Below, in pieces: positions 1-6,486 of a stretch of 8,325 nt of DNA. The position numbers and the translations under genes were made by a program. How positions within the stretch are numbered: the first letter of the stretch is position 1; every line of letters begins with the position of its first letter. The DNA comes from an uncultured bacterium (GTDB taxonomy: Bacteria > Cyanobacteriota > Vampirovibrionia > Gastranaerophilales > Gastranaerophilaceae). The notes beneath the pieces were generated by a model. It ran no database searches. It was not told the origin of the DNA and saw only the letters and a program-made list of their open reading frames with translations. Location of the stretch: positions 1 through 8,325 of the forward strand of contig CASECH010000150.1 of the NCBI GenBank assembly GCA_949286405.1. The letters are read 5' to 3'.

Positions 1-1213
1 CGTTGTTTGGATTTGGTGGTACATTTAATTTTTTTGCTTCTTCATAGGCTGCAACTAGTTCTCTTTGAGTTACACGTTTGCCAGTGTTTTCACCATAGTG
101 TTTTTTGAATAATTCAACTTTTTGTTCATCAGTTAAGTTTTCCATTTTTAGGATTCCATCAACTAATTTTTTGTTAGCTGAACCTTCAACTCCAAGACCT
201 TTTTCCTTTACGATTTCTTCTGCTGAGATTCCGTTGAATACGTCCTTTTCTCCTTCATCTTTTACATTACGCATTGTAACAAGTCCTGATACAAGACCGC
301 CTGCTGCTCCACTTATTGCACCATATAGTGATCCGTATTTTGCTCCGATTTTATCTTCAACAGGAATATTTAGTGGACGTGTTGTAGTGATTTTATCAAT
401 TACTTGTCCAGTTGCACTGTCTATTACTGTACTTGTAAAGTGTTCTTTTGTACTTACGATTCCTTTGGTCTTCATATGAGGTCCAAGTAGGGCTCCAACA
501 GCAGCTCCAACTCCACCTCCGATAGCTGTTGATTCTGCAACGTGACCTAGACGTTTTAGAGCTGTTTTATCATTTTGAACATCAAAGTTTGCATAATTTG
601 CTGATTTTCTGATAGTTTTTGCTTTTACATCATACTGTTCAGCAGCTGCTCTTGATTCACTTAAATCAAGTTTGTTATCACCTGACCATTCTTTGATTTC
701 TGTTTTGAATTTATTTTGATCAAATTCTCCTTTTTCGTTGAAGAATCTATTTTTATTTTCATCAATAAAATTACGAACTTTTCTGTTTTTTAGGTATGTA
801 ACTGTACCTGCTTCAGCATTTGCAAGTTTTTTAGCTTCACGTCTTTTCATACCTTCAGCTCTATATTTTTTGTATAGTTTGTCGTATTCTTCATCTCTTT
901 GAGCTTTTGCTTTTTCGTATTCTGATTTGTTGTAATATACATCAGTACCGGAAATTCTTTCTTCTGCAACTTCATCATCTACGCGTGTTTGAGCTGCTTT
1001 TTTAGCTTCTGCATTTGTCATATCCAATTCTTTTGTATATTGTTCTGCTAATGCAGTTTTACGGCTTTCTTGTGCTTTAGTATTTCCTAATAATGCTTGT
1101 TGAATCTCATTGTTAAGTTTTTCTTTTTCTTGTTGTGCTTTTTGTGCAGAATTAACAGCAGTTGTTTGTTGTGTTTGCTCATATCCTGCAACTTTCTTTA
1201 CTTCTAAACTCAT
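1..1213 (-). CDS. Unrecognised protein with charged coiled-coil-like N-terminus and two glycine zippers (C-terminus cut by window edge)
   Basis: An open frame of 404 codons runs from ATG at 1213-1211 to the left edge without a stop, so the C-terminus is missing. The start is fixed by a strong Shine-Dalgarno, AAAGGGG (1219-1225), five bases upstream. I do not recognise the family. Residues about 20-135 are rich in K, E, A and Q and look helical or coiled-coil. Residues 136-225 are mixed and charged. Two glycine zippers follow: G232, G236, G240, G244, and G290, G294, G298, G302, G306, G310, every glycine exactly four residues apart. Between them lies a Thr/Ile/Val-rich, probably beta stretch. 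No N-terminal signal peptide is visible. Such zippers pack membrane helices in other proteins, so membrane insertion or pore formation is possible, as is a structural or injected protein; this is inference. Leu codon CTA is used 9 times in 26, far more than in the neighbouring ATPase gene, which may reflect high expression or different ancestry. Coding status is likely; function is unknown. Confidence 0.85.
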   Translation of the reverse strand, partial: MSLEVKKVAGYEQTQQTTAVNSAQKAQQEKEKLNNEIQQALLGNTKAQESRKTALAEQYTKELDMTNAEAKKAAQTRVDDEVAEERISGTDVYYNKSEYEKAKAQRDEEYDKLYKKYRAEGMKRREAKKLANAEAGTVTYLKNRKVRNFIDENKNRFFNEKGEFDQNKFKTEIKEWSGDNKLDLSESRAAAEQYDVKAKTIRKSANYANFDVQNDKTALKRLGHVAESTAIGGGVGAAVGALLGPHMKTKGIVSTKEHFTSTVIDSATGQVIDKITTTRPLNIPVEDKIGAKYGSLYGAISGAAGGLVSGLVTMRNVKDEGEKDVFNGISAEEIVKEKGLGVEGSANKKLVDGILKMENLTDEQKVELFKKHYGENTGKRVTQRELVAAYEEAKKLNVPPNPNN

Positions 1214-1226
1214 TTTTTCCCCTTTC

Positions 1227-1250
1227 AATTTTCCTCGTGACAAGAAAATT
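1227..1250 (-). repeat. Inverted repeat in the leader of the glycine-zipper gene
   Basis: Perfect 7-bp arms AATTTTC (1227-1233) and GAAAATT (1244-1250) flank a 10-base loop. On the minus strand the hairpin would sit immediately upstream of the AAAGGGG ribosome-binding site. It could be an operator or an mRNA leader hairpin. AT-rich arms of this length can arise by chance. Confidence 0.3.
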
Positions 1251-1257
1251 ATTTTTT

Positions 1258-1285
1258 GTAATATCCCCTATGCTTTTATAAACAA
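1258..1285 (-). promoter_or_regulatory. Candidate promoter for the glycine-zipper gene
   Basis: Read on the minus strand, TTGTTT (1285-1280) and TATTAC (1263-1258) are separated by 16 bases. This places a transcript start about 40 bases upstream of the ATG at 1213. The match is moderate and the surroundings are AT-rich, so this is tentative. Confidence 0.3.
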
Positions 1286-1303
1286 TTTTTGTCTTGGAAA
1301 ATT

Positions 1304-1317
1304 GCATGAATTCATGC
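1304..1317. repeat. 14-bp perfect palindrome GCATGAATTCATGC
   Basis: A fully self-complementary 14-mer lies in the divergent intergenic region between the minus-strand gene and the ATPase gene. A nearly identical sequence (13 of 14 bases, GCATGATTTCATGC) occurs at 8264-8277 in another intergenic region. It may be a dimeric regulator site or a dispersed repeat. It overlaps no coding region I accept. Confidence 0.5.
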
Positions 1318-1440
1318 TTTTAATGCTATTAAATCCCTGAAAATGTTTGTGAAATCTAGGTTTTATTGTGTTAATATTTCTTAATATTTGAATATTTATA
1401 GTTTAATAAATTATTATAAAAGTTATATATTAGAGGGATA

Positions 1441-1468
1441 TTAATTTTAGTCAGGAGTGTATTATAAT
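1441..1468 (+). promoter_or_regulatory. Candidate promoter of the ABC ATPase gene, placed for a leaderless start
   Basis: A perfect TATAAT lies at 1463-1468, six bases before the ATG at 1475. Sixteen bases upstream is TTAATT (1441-1446), a poor -35. Transcription would begin at or next to the start codon. The -10 is convincing; the -35 is not. Confidence 0.45.
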
Positions 1469-1474
1469 AGTTTT

Positions 1475-2425
1475 ATGGCAATAATAGATGTTAAAAATTT
1501 AAGTTTAGGGTTTGATTGTGAATGCGGACTAAGGCAGGCTCTTTTTGATGTTTCTTTTAAATTGGAAAAGGGTAAAATGCTTGCTTTAGTTGGGGAGTCT
1601 GGTTGTGGTAAGACTATGACTGCGATGAGTATTTTAAAACTTTTACCAAAATCTGCAAGAGTTCTTGGAGGTGAAATTTTATATGATGGAAAAGATATTT
1701 TAAAGCTTTCATCAAGACAATTACAGGATATTAGAGGGGCGAAAATTGCTCTAATCCCTCAAGATCCTATGACGTCTTTAAATCCTTTGTATACGGTAGG
1801 CAATCAGTTATTAGAAGTTATAAAAATTCACCAAGGGCTTTCAGGAGATTCTGCTTACGAAAAAGCTGTAGAGGCTTTGGATATGGTTCAAATCCCTTGT
1901 GCTAGGGAAAGAATGAGTGCTTATCCTCATGAGTTTTCAGGGGGGATGAAACAAAGAGCTATTATTGCTATGGCTTTAGCTTGCAATGCAGAAGTGATTA
2001 TTGCTGATGAGCCGACGACTGCTTTAGATGTAACAATTCAGGCTCAGATTATGAATTTGTTAAATGAGATTAAAAAAGAGACTGATACATCAATTTTGTT
2101 GATTACTCATGATTTAGCTCTTGTATCAGAAAATGCGGATAACGTTGCTGTAATGTATGCCGGTCGGATTGTTGAAAGAGCGTCTGCAGAAGAATTTTTC
2201 TCAAATCCAAAACATCCATATACGCTTGCATTATTAAAATCTTTACCGTCTAATTATGGAGAGAAGCTTGAAACAATTTCAGGTCAGCCTCCTTCAATTC
2301 AGCAAGATATTTCAGGATGCAGATTTCATCCGCGTTGTGCAAAGTGTATGGATATTTGTAAAAAACAAATTCCTCAAGAGTTTATGGTTGGTAGTGGACA
2401 TTTTTCAGCTTGCTTTTTGAATTAA
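1475..2425 (+). CDS. oppD: Oligopeptide/dipeptide ABC transporter ATP-binding subunit (OppD/DppD type)
   Basis: This 316-residue protein is a cytoplasmic nucleotide-binding subunit that powers peptide (or nickel) import through a two-permease channel. Visible motifs are Walker A GESGCGKT (40-47), Q-loop Q96, signature FSGGMKQR (154-161), Walker B VIIADEP (174-180) with catalytic E179, and switch H212. The C-terminal oligo_HPY region carries HPYT (247-250) and CRFHPRC (282-288), plus C295 and C313. This four-cysteine pattern is typical of OppD/DppD and reported to bind a [4Fe-4S] cluster in some members. Length is normal for the family. I choose ATG 1475. A GTG at 1457 extends the frame by six codons, but the only good Shine-Dalgarno, AGGAG (1453-1457), overlaps that GTG, and lies 17 bases from 1475. 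No permease, binding protein or OppF partner lies in the window, and the gene is bounded by a divergent gene and a terminator, so its partners must be elsewhere. Confidence 0.95.
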   Translation: MAIIDVKNLSLGFDCECGLRQALFDVSFKLEKGKMLALVGESGCGKTMTAMSILKLLPKSARVLGGEILYDGKDILKLSSRQLQDIRGAKIALIPQDPMTSLNPLYTVGNQLLEVIKIHQGLSGDSAYEKAVEALDMVQIPCARERMSAYPHEFSGGMKQRAIIAMALACNAEVIIADEPTTALDVTIQAQIMNLLNEIKKETDTSILLITHDLALVSENADNVAVMYAGRIVERASAEEFFSNPKHPYTLALLKSLPSNYGEKLETISGQPPSIQQDISGCRFHPRCAKCMDICKKQIPQEFMVGSGHFSACFLN

Positions 2426-2449
2426 TTAATGATGAATGTGTATTAAAAT

Positions 2450-2483
2450 AAAAGGTGTAACAAATTTTCGTGTTACACCTTTT
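2450..2483. terminator. Bidirectional rho-independent terminator
   Basis: Perfect 13-bp arms AAAAGGTGTAACA (2450-2462) and TGTTACACCTTTT (2471-2483) enclose an 8-base loop. The stem ends in A-run/T-run on both strands, and on the minus strand it is followed by ATTTTAAT. It lies 25 bases after the ATPase stop. It can also stop transcripts coming leftward from hsp20. Confidence 0.9.
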
Positions 2484-2485
2484 GT

Positions 2486-2715
2486 GGCAGTTGACTGCCT
2501 ATTCGAATTCCGCCGCTTATTTCGCGGTGTTATGAGTTTTAAACTCATCTTTCCATACGTTGCAGATTCTGCAATTTACCCGTTTTCACATGCAGCTTTT
2601 TCAAACTATGAGTGAGGGTGGGAGGTTAGCCCGTTTGAAGTGATTGACACTTCCCGTATGAGGACTCGCGACCAAAAATATCATGGCAGATTCGGCTTTG
2701 GAATTCGAACTTTTT
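2486..2715 (+). ncRNA. Candidate structured RNA of unidentified family
   Basis: No credible protein gene exists here, yet GC is about 45% by hand count, clearly above the flanking genes. TTCGAATTCC (2502-2511) pairs perfectly with GGAATTCGAA (2700-2709), closing a roughly 208-nt domain followed by CTTTTT (2710-2715). Inside are hairpins at 2511-2529 (6 bp with one G-U), 2532-2548, 2560-2574 (TTGCAG/CTGCAA) and 2637-2653 (GAAGTG/CACTTC). Longer pairings are 2554-2559 with 2655-2660 (CATACG/CGTATG) and 2600-2606 with 2633-2639 (TTCAAAC/GTTTGAA); some of these are mutually exclusive. A further hairpin, GGCAG-TTGA-CTGCC (2486-2499), precedes the closing stem. Plus strand is preferred because of the T-run after the closing stem and because the G-U pair would be C-A on the other strand. 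The sequence does not match the tmRNA, RNase P or SRP RNA motifs I know. 6S RNA, the raiA RNA or an unnamed class remain open. Confidence 0.6.
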
Positions 2716-2730
2716 ATATATTTTTGTTTG

Positions 2731-3219
2731 TTATTTCTTTTTATCGTGAATTGTAAGTTTTCTGGGTTCTTTTATTTCTTGTTTAAGTTTTGGAATTGTT
2801 ATTGCAAGAATACCATTATCATATGTAGCGTGTGCATCTTCTGATTTTATTGGAGAATCAAAAGATATGGTTCGTTGATATTTGCCGTAACGAAATTCTG
2901 AGGTGTGGTAACGTTCGTTTTTAGCTTTTTCTTCCTTTTCTTCTTTTTCTTCCTGAATTTCTGCAGTTATTGTCATAAAGTCGTTATCGATTTCGACATT
3001 GATATCGTCTTTATTAACACCGGGAAGTTGTACTTTTATTTTATAATTTTTATCATTTTGTTTAACTTCTATTGCAGGACGCCAGGTTGAAACTTTTTTA
3101 AGATTTAGCGGATTTGCCATTGTATGTACAAGAAATGTATCTCTTAAAAAATTATTCAGTTCTTGATGGATACTGTCAAAGTATAAATCAGGTTCTTTTA
3201 TTATTAAATCGGTTTTCAT
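2731..3219 (-). CDS. hsp20: Small heat-shock protein, Hsp20/alpha-crystallin family
   Basis: An ATP-independent cytoplasmic chaperone that forms oligomers and holds unfolding proteins, 162 residues, normal size. The alpha-crystallin domain spans about residues 47-145, with WRPAIEV at its start, LPGV (65-68), and the hallmark AxYDNGILAITIPK (131-144). A C-terminal LTI (155-157) fits the I/L-x-I oligomerisation motif. Residues 90-99 hold an E-E-K triplet repeat in the loop before the R-rich strand (RYHTSEFRYGKYQR). I choose ATG 3219 because a perfect AAAGGAG (3225-3231) lies five bases upstream. The frame is open further to an ATG at 3273, but that one has no ribosome-binding site. The gene is divergent from the dehydrogenase gene and faces the ATPase gene across the candidate RNA and shared terminator. 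No CIRCE (HrcA) element or clear RNA thermometer was found upstream, so its control is not evident from the sequence. Confidence 0.95.
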   Translation of the reverse strand: MKTDLIIKEPDLYFDSIHQELNNFLRDTFLVHTMANPLNLKKVSTWRPAIEVKQNDKNYKIKVQLPGVNKDDINVEIDNDFMTITAEIQEEKEEKEEKAKNERYHTSEFRYGKYQRTISFDSPIKSEDAHATYDNGILAITIPKLKQEIKEPRKLTIHDKKK

Positions 3220-3303
3220 TTGAACTCCTTTCGCATCTTTAAGATAAAACTTTTTGTGCTCATTTTCATTCAACTATTTATTAATTAATTAGGATTTAAA
3301 ATA

Positions 3304-3317
3304 TGTACTTTTGTACA
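3304..3317. promoter_or_regulatory. Small inverted repeat, possible operator between hsp20 and the dehydrogenase gene
   Basis: TGTAC (3304-3308) and GTACA (3313-3317) form a perfect 5-bp dyad around TTTT in the 165-bp divergent region. Flanking bases extend the symmetry imperfectly (TATGTAC against TATTGTAC). It is suitably placed for a regulator of either gene, but its short length makes chance occurrence quite possible. Confidence 0.25.
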
Positions 3318-3384
3318 ATAGAATAAATCAACTTTTTTTGAATAATATGTTTAGCTAATATTTATTCAATGGAGATTTTGAGTT

Positions 3385-4398
3385 ATGACAGTAAATATGT
3401 TGATTTTTGATTACAGAGAAAGTGAAAAGGAATTTTTTAGTACACATGATCTTGAGCATTTTAATATCACTTTTTATAGAGAGAGTCTTAATGATGAAAC
3501 AGTTAAAAATTTATCAATAGATAAATTAGATAATACTACTGTCATAAGTGTATTTGTGAATTCTAATGTCTCTGCGAATGTGATTAGTAAGTTTAAAAAT
3601 TTGAGAGTTATTACGACTCGTTCTACTGCGTATGATCATATTTCGACAACTGCTGCTAATGCTAGAAATATTGCGGTTATTAATGTCGAGAAATATGGTG
3701 CAAAACCTGTTGCTCAATATACTTTTGGGCTTATTCTTTCTTTAATTAGAGATATTCCTGCTGCTTCAAAGTTTTTGAGTTTGGGATATAAAAAACCTGA
3801 ATTTGTCGGACATAATTTGGAGGATTTAACTCTTGGGATAGTAGGTACAGGTGCTATAGGTGCTAAAGTCGCTGATATAGCTAAATTTTTTGGTATGAGT
3901 GTTATTGGTTATGACTTGTGTCCTAAAAAAGAATTGGAAAGTTATGTCGAGTATGTTGATTTGTACGATTTAATAGGAAAGGCTGATATTATTTCTGTAC
4001 ATATTCCTTATACCGGTGACAATTATCATATGTTTTCAGACAAAGAATTTAGAATGATGAAGGATGGAAGCTATTTTGTAAATACTTCTGCAGGTGAAAC
4101 TGTTGATACAAGAGCTGTGTATAATGCAGTTGTTACCGGAAAGTTAAAAGGTGCTGCTTTGGATGTGGTAACTTGTGAGGATATGAATTTTAAGTGTAAA
4201 AATTTGAGAGATGACGATATTCCTCTTGATTGTATTGATGAGCAGGAAGCTCTTGCTTCACTTGTAAAAATGGAAAACGTAATTATTACTCCACATATTG
4301 CATATTCTACAAAAGAATCTATTAATTATATTTTAAAAGAAACATTTAATGGTATAAGAGATTATTTGAAAGGTAGATGTTATAACATAAATTTCTAA
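3385..4398 (+). CDS. D-isomer-specific 2-hydroxyacid dehydrogenase family protein lacking the catalytic arginine
   Basis: The family reduces 2-keto acids to D-2-hydroxy acids with NAD(P)H in the cytosol (D-lactate dehydrogenase and relatives). At 337 residues the length is normal. The Rossmann fingerprint is G154-T-G-A-I-G159 (in TLGIVGTGAIG), with D177 at the end of the next strand, typical of NAD preference. Of the usual catalytic set, the Asp-x4-Glu pair (D260, E265) and His (H304 in ITPHIAYST) are present. The Arg in the NTxRG motif is Ala236 (NTSAG, codon GCA). That Arg normally binds the substrate carboxylate. The catalytic-domain segment TRSTAYDHI (78-86) has Ala where Gly is usual, and VAQYT (109-113) has Gln where Glu is common. 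Substrate may therefore differ, or activity may be lost. Start ATG 3385 has GGAG (3371-3374) ten bases upstream. The gene is divergent from hsp20 and abuts the methyltransferase gene. Family is sure; substrate is not. Confidence 0.92.
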   Translation: MTVNMLIFDYRESEKEFFSTHDLEHFNITFYRESLNDETVKNLSIDKLDNTTVISVFVNSNVSANVISKFKNLRVITTRSTAYDHISTTAANARNIAVINVEKYGAKPVAQYTFGLILSLIRDIPAASKFLSLGYKKPEFVGHNLEDLTLGIVGTGAIGAKVADIAKFFGMSVIGYDLCPKKELESYVEYVDLYDLIGKADIISVHIPYTGDNYHMFSDKEFRMMKDGSYFVNTSAGETVDTRAVYNAVVTGKLKGAALDVVTCEDMNFKCKNLRDDDIPLDCIDEQEALASLVKMENVIITPHIAYSTKESINYILKETFNGIRDYLKGRCYNINF

Positions 4399-5067
4399 TC
4401 ATTTGCTGAATATCTGGCATGAAATACTTCCGAATAGGAAATCTTGTCTTTTTTCAAATTTGAAATTTTTGCTTGTAAAATCTTTGATCAACTCATCCGG
4501 TGTTGGGAATATTTTTTTTGATTTAACAAGATATTCATATGCGTATGAATATTTTGTTAAAACTTTGGCAATTAGTGGTACTGTAAAATTGAAAATTTTA
4601 TTTAGAATATTGTGTTCTCCAAAGTCAATATGCATAAATTTTCCATTAGGTTTTAAGACTCTGTATATTTCTTCAATTGTTTTTTCAGGATTGTTGATAT
4701 TACGCAATCCAAAACTGATGGTTACAAAATTAAAAGAGTTGTTTTCAAAAGGTAGCTTGTTTACGTCTGATTGAATATATTTGATATTATGTGTTTTGGC
4801 GTTTGCTATTTTTAACATGTTTTCAGAAAAATCTACACCAGTAACTAGAGCTAGAGGTTGAATATCTTTTGCAATTTGGCATAAGTCCCCTGTCCCACAA
4901 CACAAATCAAGCAAAGTGTCATGAGGTTGTATTTTGAAATTTTTTAGACATTTTTGTTTAATTCTGTAGTGACTTCCTAAGGAAATGACATTATTGATAA
5001 AGTCATATTTTGAAGCAATATTATTGAATATTTTTTGAATATTTTTTGAGGATTTATCCAACGTCAT
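4399..5067 (-). CDS. ubiE: UbiE/MenG-type demethylquinone C-methyltransferase
   Basis: A SAM-dependent class I methyltransferase expected to methylate the ring of a demethylmenaquinone-like quinone precursor, a late step in quinone synthesis. At 222 residues it is slightly short for the family. The SAM-binding motif I is LDLCCGTGDLC (53-63), followed by the acidic loop VDFSENML (78-85), SD (100-101), and FGLRNINNPEKTIEEIYRVLKP from 119. The first family signature is present as YDxxN..S..H (Y21, D22, N26, S29, H33), but the expected Trp is Ile36. The second, RVLKPNGKFMHIDFG (136-150), has Asp148 for Glu and Gly150 for Ser. It is thus a divergent UbiE/MenG, and a related small-molecule methyltransferase is possible. 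Start ATG 5067 has AAAAGG about nine bases upstream. It is divergent from the DUF4127 gene, with 48 bases between start codons. No other quinone gene is in the window. Confidence 0.85.
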   Translation of the reverse strand: MTLDKSSKNIQKIFNNIASKYDFINNVISLGSHYRIKQKCLKNFKIQPHDTLLDLCCGTGDLCQIAKDIQPLALVTGVDFSENMLKIANAKTHNIKYIQSDVNKLPFENNSFNFVTISFGLRNINNPEKTIEEIYRVLKPNGKFMHIDFGEHNILNKIFNFTVPLIAKVLTKYSYAYEYLVKSKKIFPTPDELIKDFTSKNFKFEKRQDFLFGSISCQIFSK

Positions 5068-5081
5068 AAATTGTTACCTTT

Positions 5082-5109
5082 TTGCTTAATTTCGATGATA
5101 ACATATAAT
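5082..5109 (+). promoter_or_regulatory. Promoter of the DUF4127-mntP operon, placed for a leaderless start
   Basis: TTGCTT (5082-5087), a 16-base spacer and a perfect TATAAT (5104-5109) end six bases before ATG 5116. The predicted transcript starts at or beside the start codon. No Shine-Dalgarno is seen before that ATG. The element lies inside the 48-bp gap to the divergent ubiE-type gene, so binding here would affect both. Confidence 0.6.
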
Positions 5110-5115
5110 AAAGTT

Positions 5116-6486
5116 ATGAACATAGCATTTGTACCAATTGATAATAGACCGGTATGTTATACACTACCTAAGCAAATAGCAGATATTAACAAGGATATTG
5201 AATTTTATATTCCTGAAAGAAGCTATCTTGGTGATTTGCATAAGTATGCTAATGTAGAAAAACTTTTTGAGTGGCTTGAGGGTTTACCAACAGTAGATGC
5301 AATTATTCTTCCACTTGATACTGTTGCATATGGAGGCCTTATATCTTCAAGACGTTGTCCTGATACTTTTGACGAAATTTACAACAGAATTGGTCGTTTG
5401 CGTAAAATTTTAGAAGGTAAAAATGCTAAGATATATGCATTTTCAAGTATTATGAGAATTTCCAATAATAATGTTAACGAAGAAGAAAAAGAGTATTGGA
5501 ACAAATGGGGAAAAAAGATTTTTGACTATTCTTTTCAATCTCATAAGCTTGGATCAGAAAGCTGTATTGCAAATATTATTCCATCTGAAATTTTAGATGA
5601 TTATATAGCTACCCGTAAAAGAAATTTTGAAATAAATAAAATATATCTTCAATGGCAAAAAGAGGGGCTATTTGATACTTTAGTATTTTCTAAAGATGAT
5701 TGTGCTGAGTATGGATTTAATGTACAAGAAGCTAATTCTCTTGAGAAAATGGGTGGTTTTGTTAAAACTGGTGCGGATGAAATACCTTTGAGTCTGCTAT
5801 CAAGAGCTGTGAGCGATTTTTATCATTTAAATATGAAATTGGACAGAATTAAAATAGCTCCTGTATTCACTGAACCTGAGTGTAAAAATCTTATTTCTAA
5901 TTATGAAGATGTATCAATTGAAAAATCTGTGTTGGGACAATTAGAACTTGCAGGATGCGAGGTCTGTGAGCCTCAACAAGCGGATATTTTATTGTACGTT
6001 AACAACTTCATTGACCATCAAGGTGAAATCGTTATGAAGGTCAATACAGTGCCATATAACAAAAATTTTTCTGTTCCGTCACAAGCATATATGGTTGGAG
6101 ATGTACGTTTTGCAAATGGTGCTGATAGTGCGTTTGTAAAAAAACTGTTTGAAAATGATTTTGGTGAAAATTTCTATGGATATTCTGCATGGAATACTTC
6201 TGCAAATAGTTTAGGCAGCTTGATTTGTGCAGCTATAGTAAAATTTTATGCGAAAAATTTTGATGATTTGGCTTTTAAAAAGTTACAGCTTGTAAGATTT
6301 TTGGATGATTGGGCTTATCAGGCAAATGTAAGGCAAGAAATGGTAAATCCTGATGTGAGTATTGTTACTGGTAAAATGAGGGATTACGAAAATTTATTGT
6401 GTGCTAAATTGGGAATAAAAGATGTTAATTTTAGTTACAGTTTTCCATGGCAAAGATTGTTTGAAATTGAGGTAAATGTAAATTGA
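5116..6486 (+). CDS. DUF4127 family protein, function unknown
   Basis: A 456-residue protein that I assign to DUF4127 from its layout. The N-terminus is FVPIDNRPV (5-13). DTVAYGGLISSR (68-79) follows a predicted strand DAIILPL. The C-terminal part has GDVRFANGAD and YSAWNTSANSLGS, matching the family's Asp/Asn-Gly-Ala-Asp and WNT..N..G patterns as I recall them. No enzymatic activity has been established for the family to my knowledge. Conserved Asp, Arg and Asn clusters suggest an enzyme fold, but that is only inference. There is no signal peptide, so it is probably cytoplasmic. The frame is open upstream to a TTG at 5071, but that would run across the promoter-like TATAAT, and homology to family N-termini begins at ATG 5116. 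Its TGA overlaps the TTG start of the downstream mntP-type gene, so the two are co-transcribed and probably translationally coupled. Confidence 0.85.
   Translation: MNIAFVPIDNRPVCYTLPKQIADINKDIEFYIPERSYLGDLHKYANVEKLFEWLEGLPTVDAIILPLDTVAYGGLISSRRCPDTFDEIYNRIGRLRKILEGKNAKIYAFSSIMRISNNNVNEEEKEYWNKWGKKIFDYSFQSHKLGSESCIANIIPSEILDDYIATRKRNFEINKIYLQWQKEGLFDTLVFSKDDCAEYGFNVQEANSLEKMGGFVKTGADEIPLSLLSRAVSDFYHLNMKLDRIKIAPVFTEPECKNLISNYEDVSIEKSVLGQLELAGCEVCEPQQADILLYVNNFIDHQGEIVMKVNTVPYNKNFSVPSQAYMVGDVRFANGADSAFVKKLFENDFGENFYGYSAWNTSANSLGSLICAAIVKFYAKNFDDLAFKKLQLVRFLDDWAYQANVRQEMVNPDVSIVTGKMRDYENLLCAKLGIKDVNFSYSFPWQRLFEIEVNVN

Noticed and set aside
105..479. Plus-strand open frame of 124 codons
   Set aside because: It is antisense to the long minus-strand frame at 1-1213, has no ribosome-binding site and a Ser/Pro-rich composition typical of a shadow frame.
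1304..1317. Cyanobacterial HIP1 repeat
   Set aside because: HIP1 is GCGATCGC; this palindrome is a different sequence.
1371..1390. Tandem decamer TTAATATTTC / TTAATATTTG
   Set aside because: A two-copy low-complexity AT repeat in a very AT-rich spacer; chance is sufficient.
2601..2684. Short minus-strand frame of 27 codons inside the hairpin-rich region
   Set aside because: It has no ribosome-binding site and lies wholly inside the candidate structured RNA.
3220..3273. N-terminal extension of Hsp20 to ATG 3273
   Set aside because: No Shine-Dalgarno precedes 3273, whereas a perfect one lies five bases before ATG 3219. The extension also contains that Shine-Dalgarno.
3220..3273. RNA thermometer or CIRCE element in the hsp20 leader
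   Set aside because: No stable pairing to the AAAGGAG site was found, and the CIRCE dyad is absent.
4403..4774. Plus-strand open frame of 123 codons
   Set aside because: Antisense shadow of the UbiE/MenG-type gene, whose motifs are clear on the minus strand.
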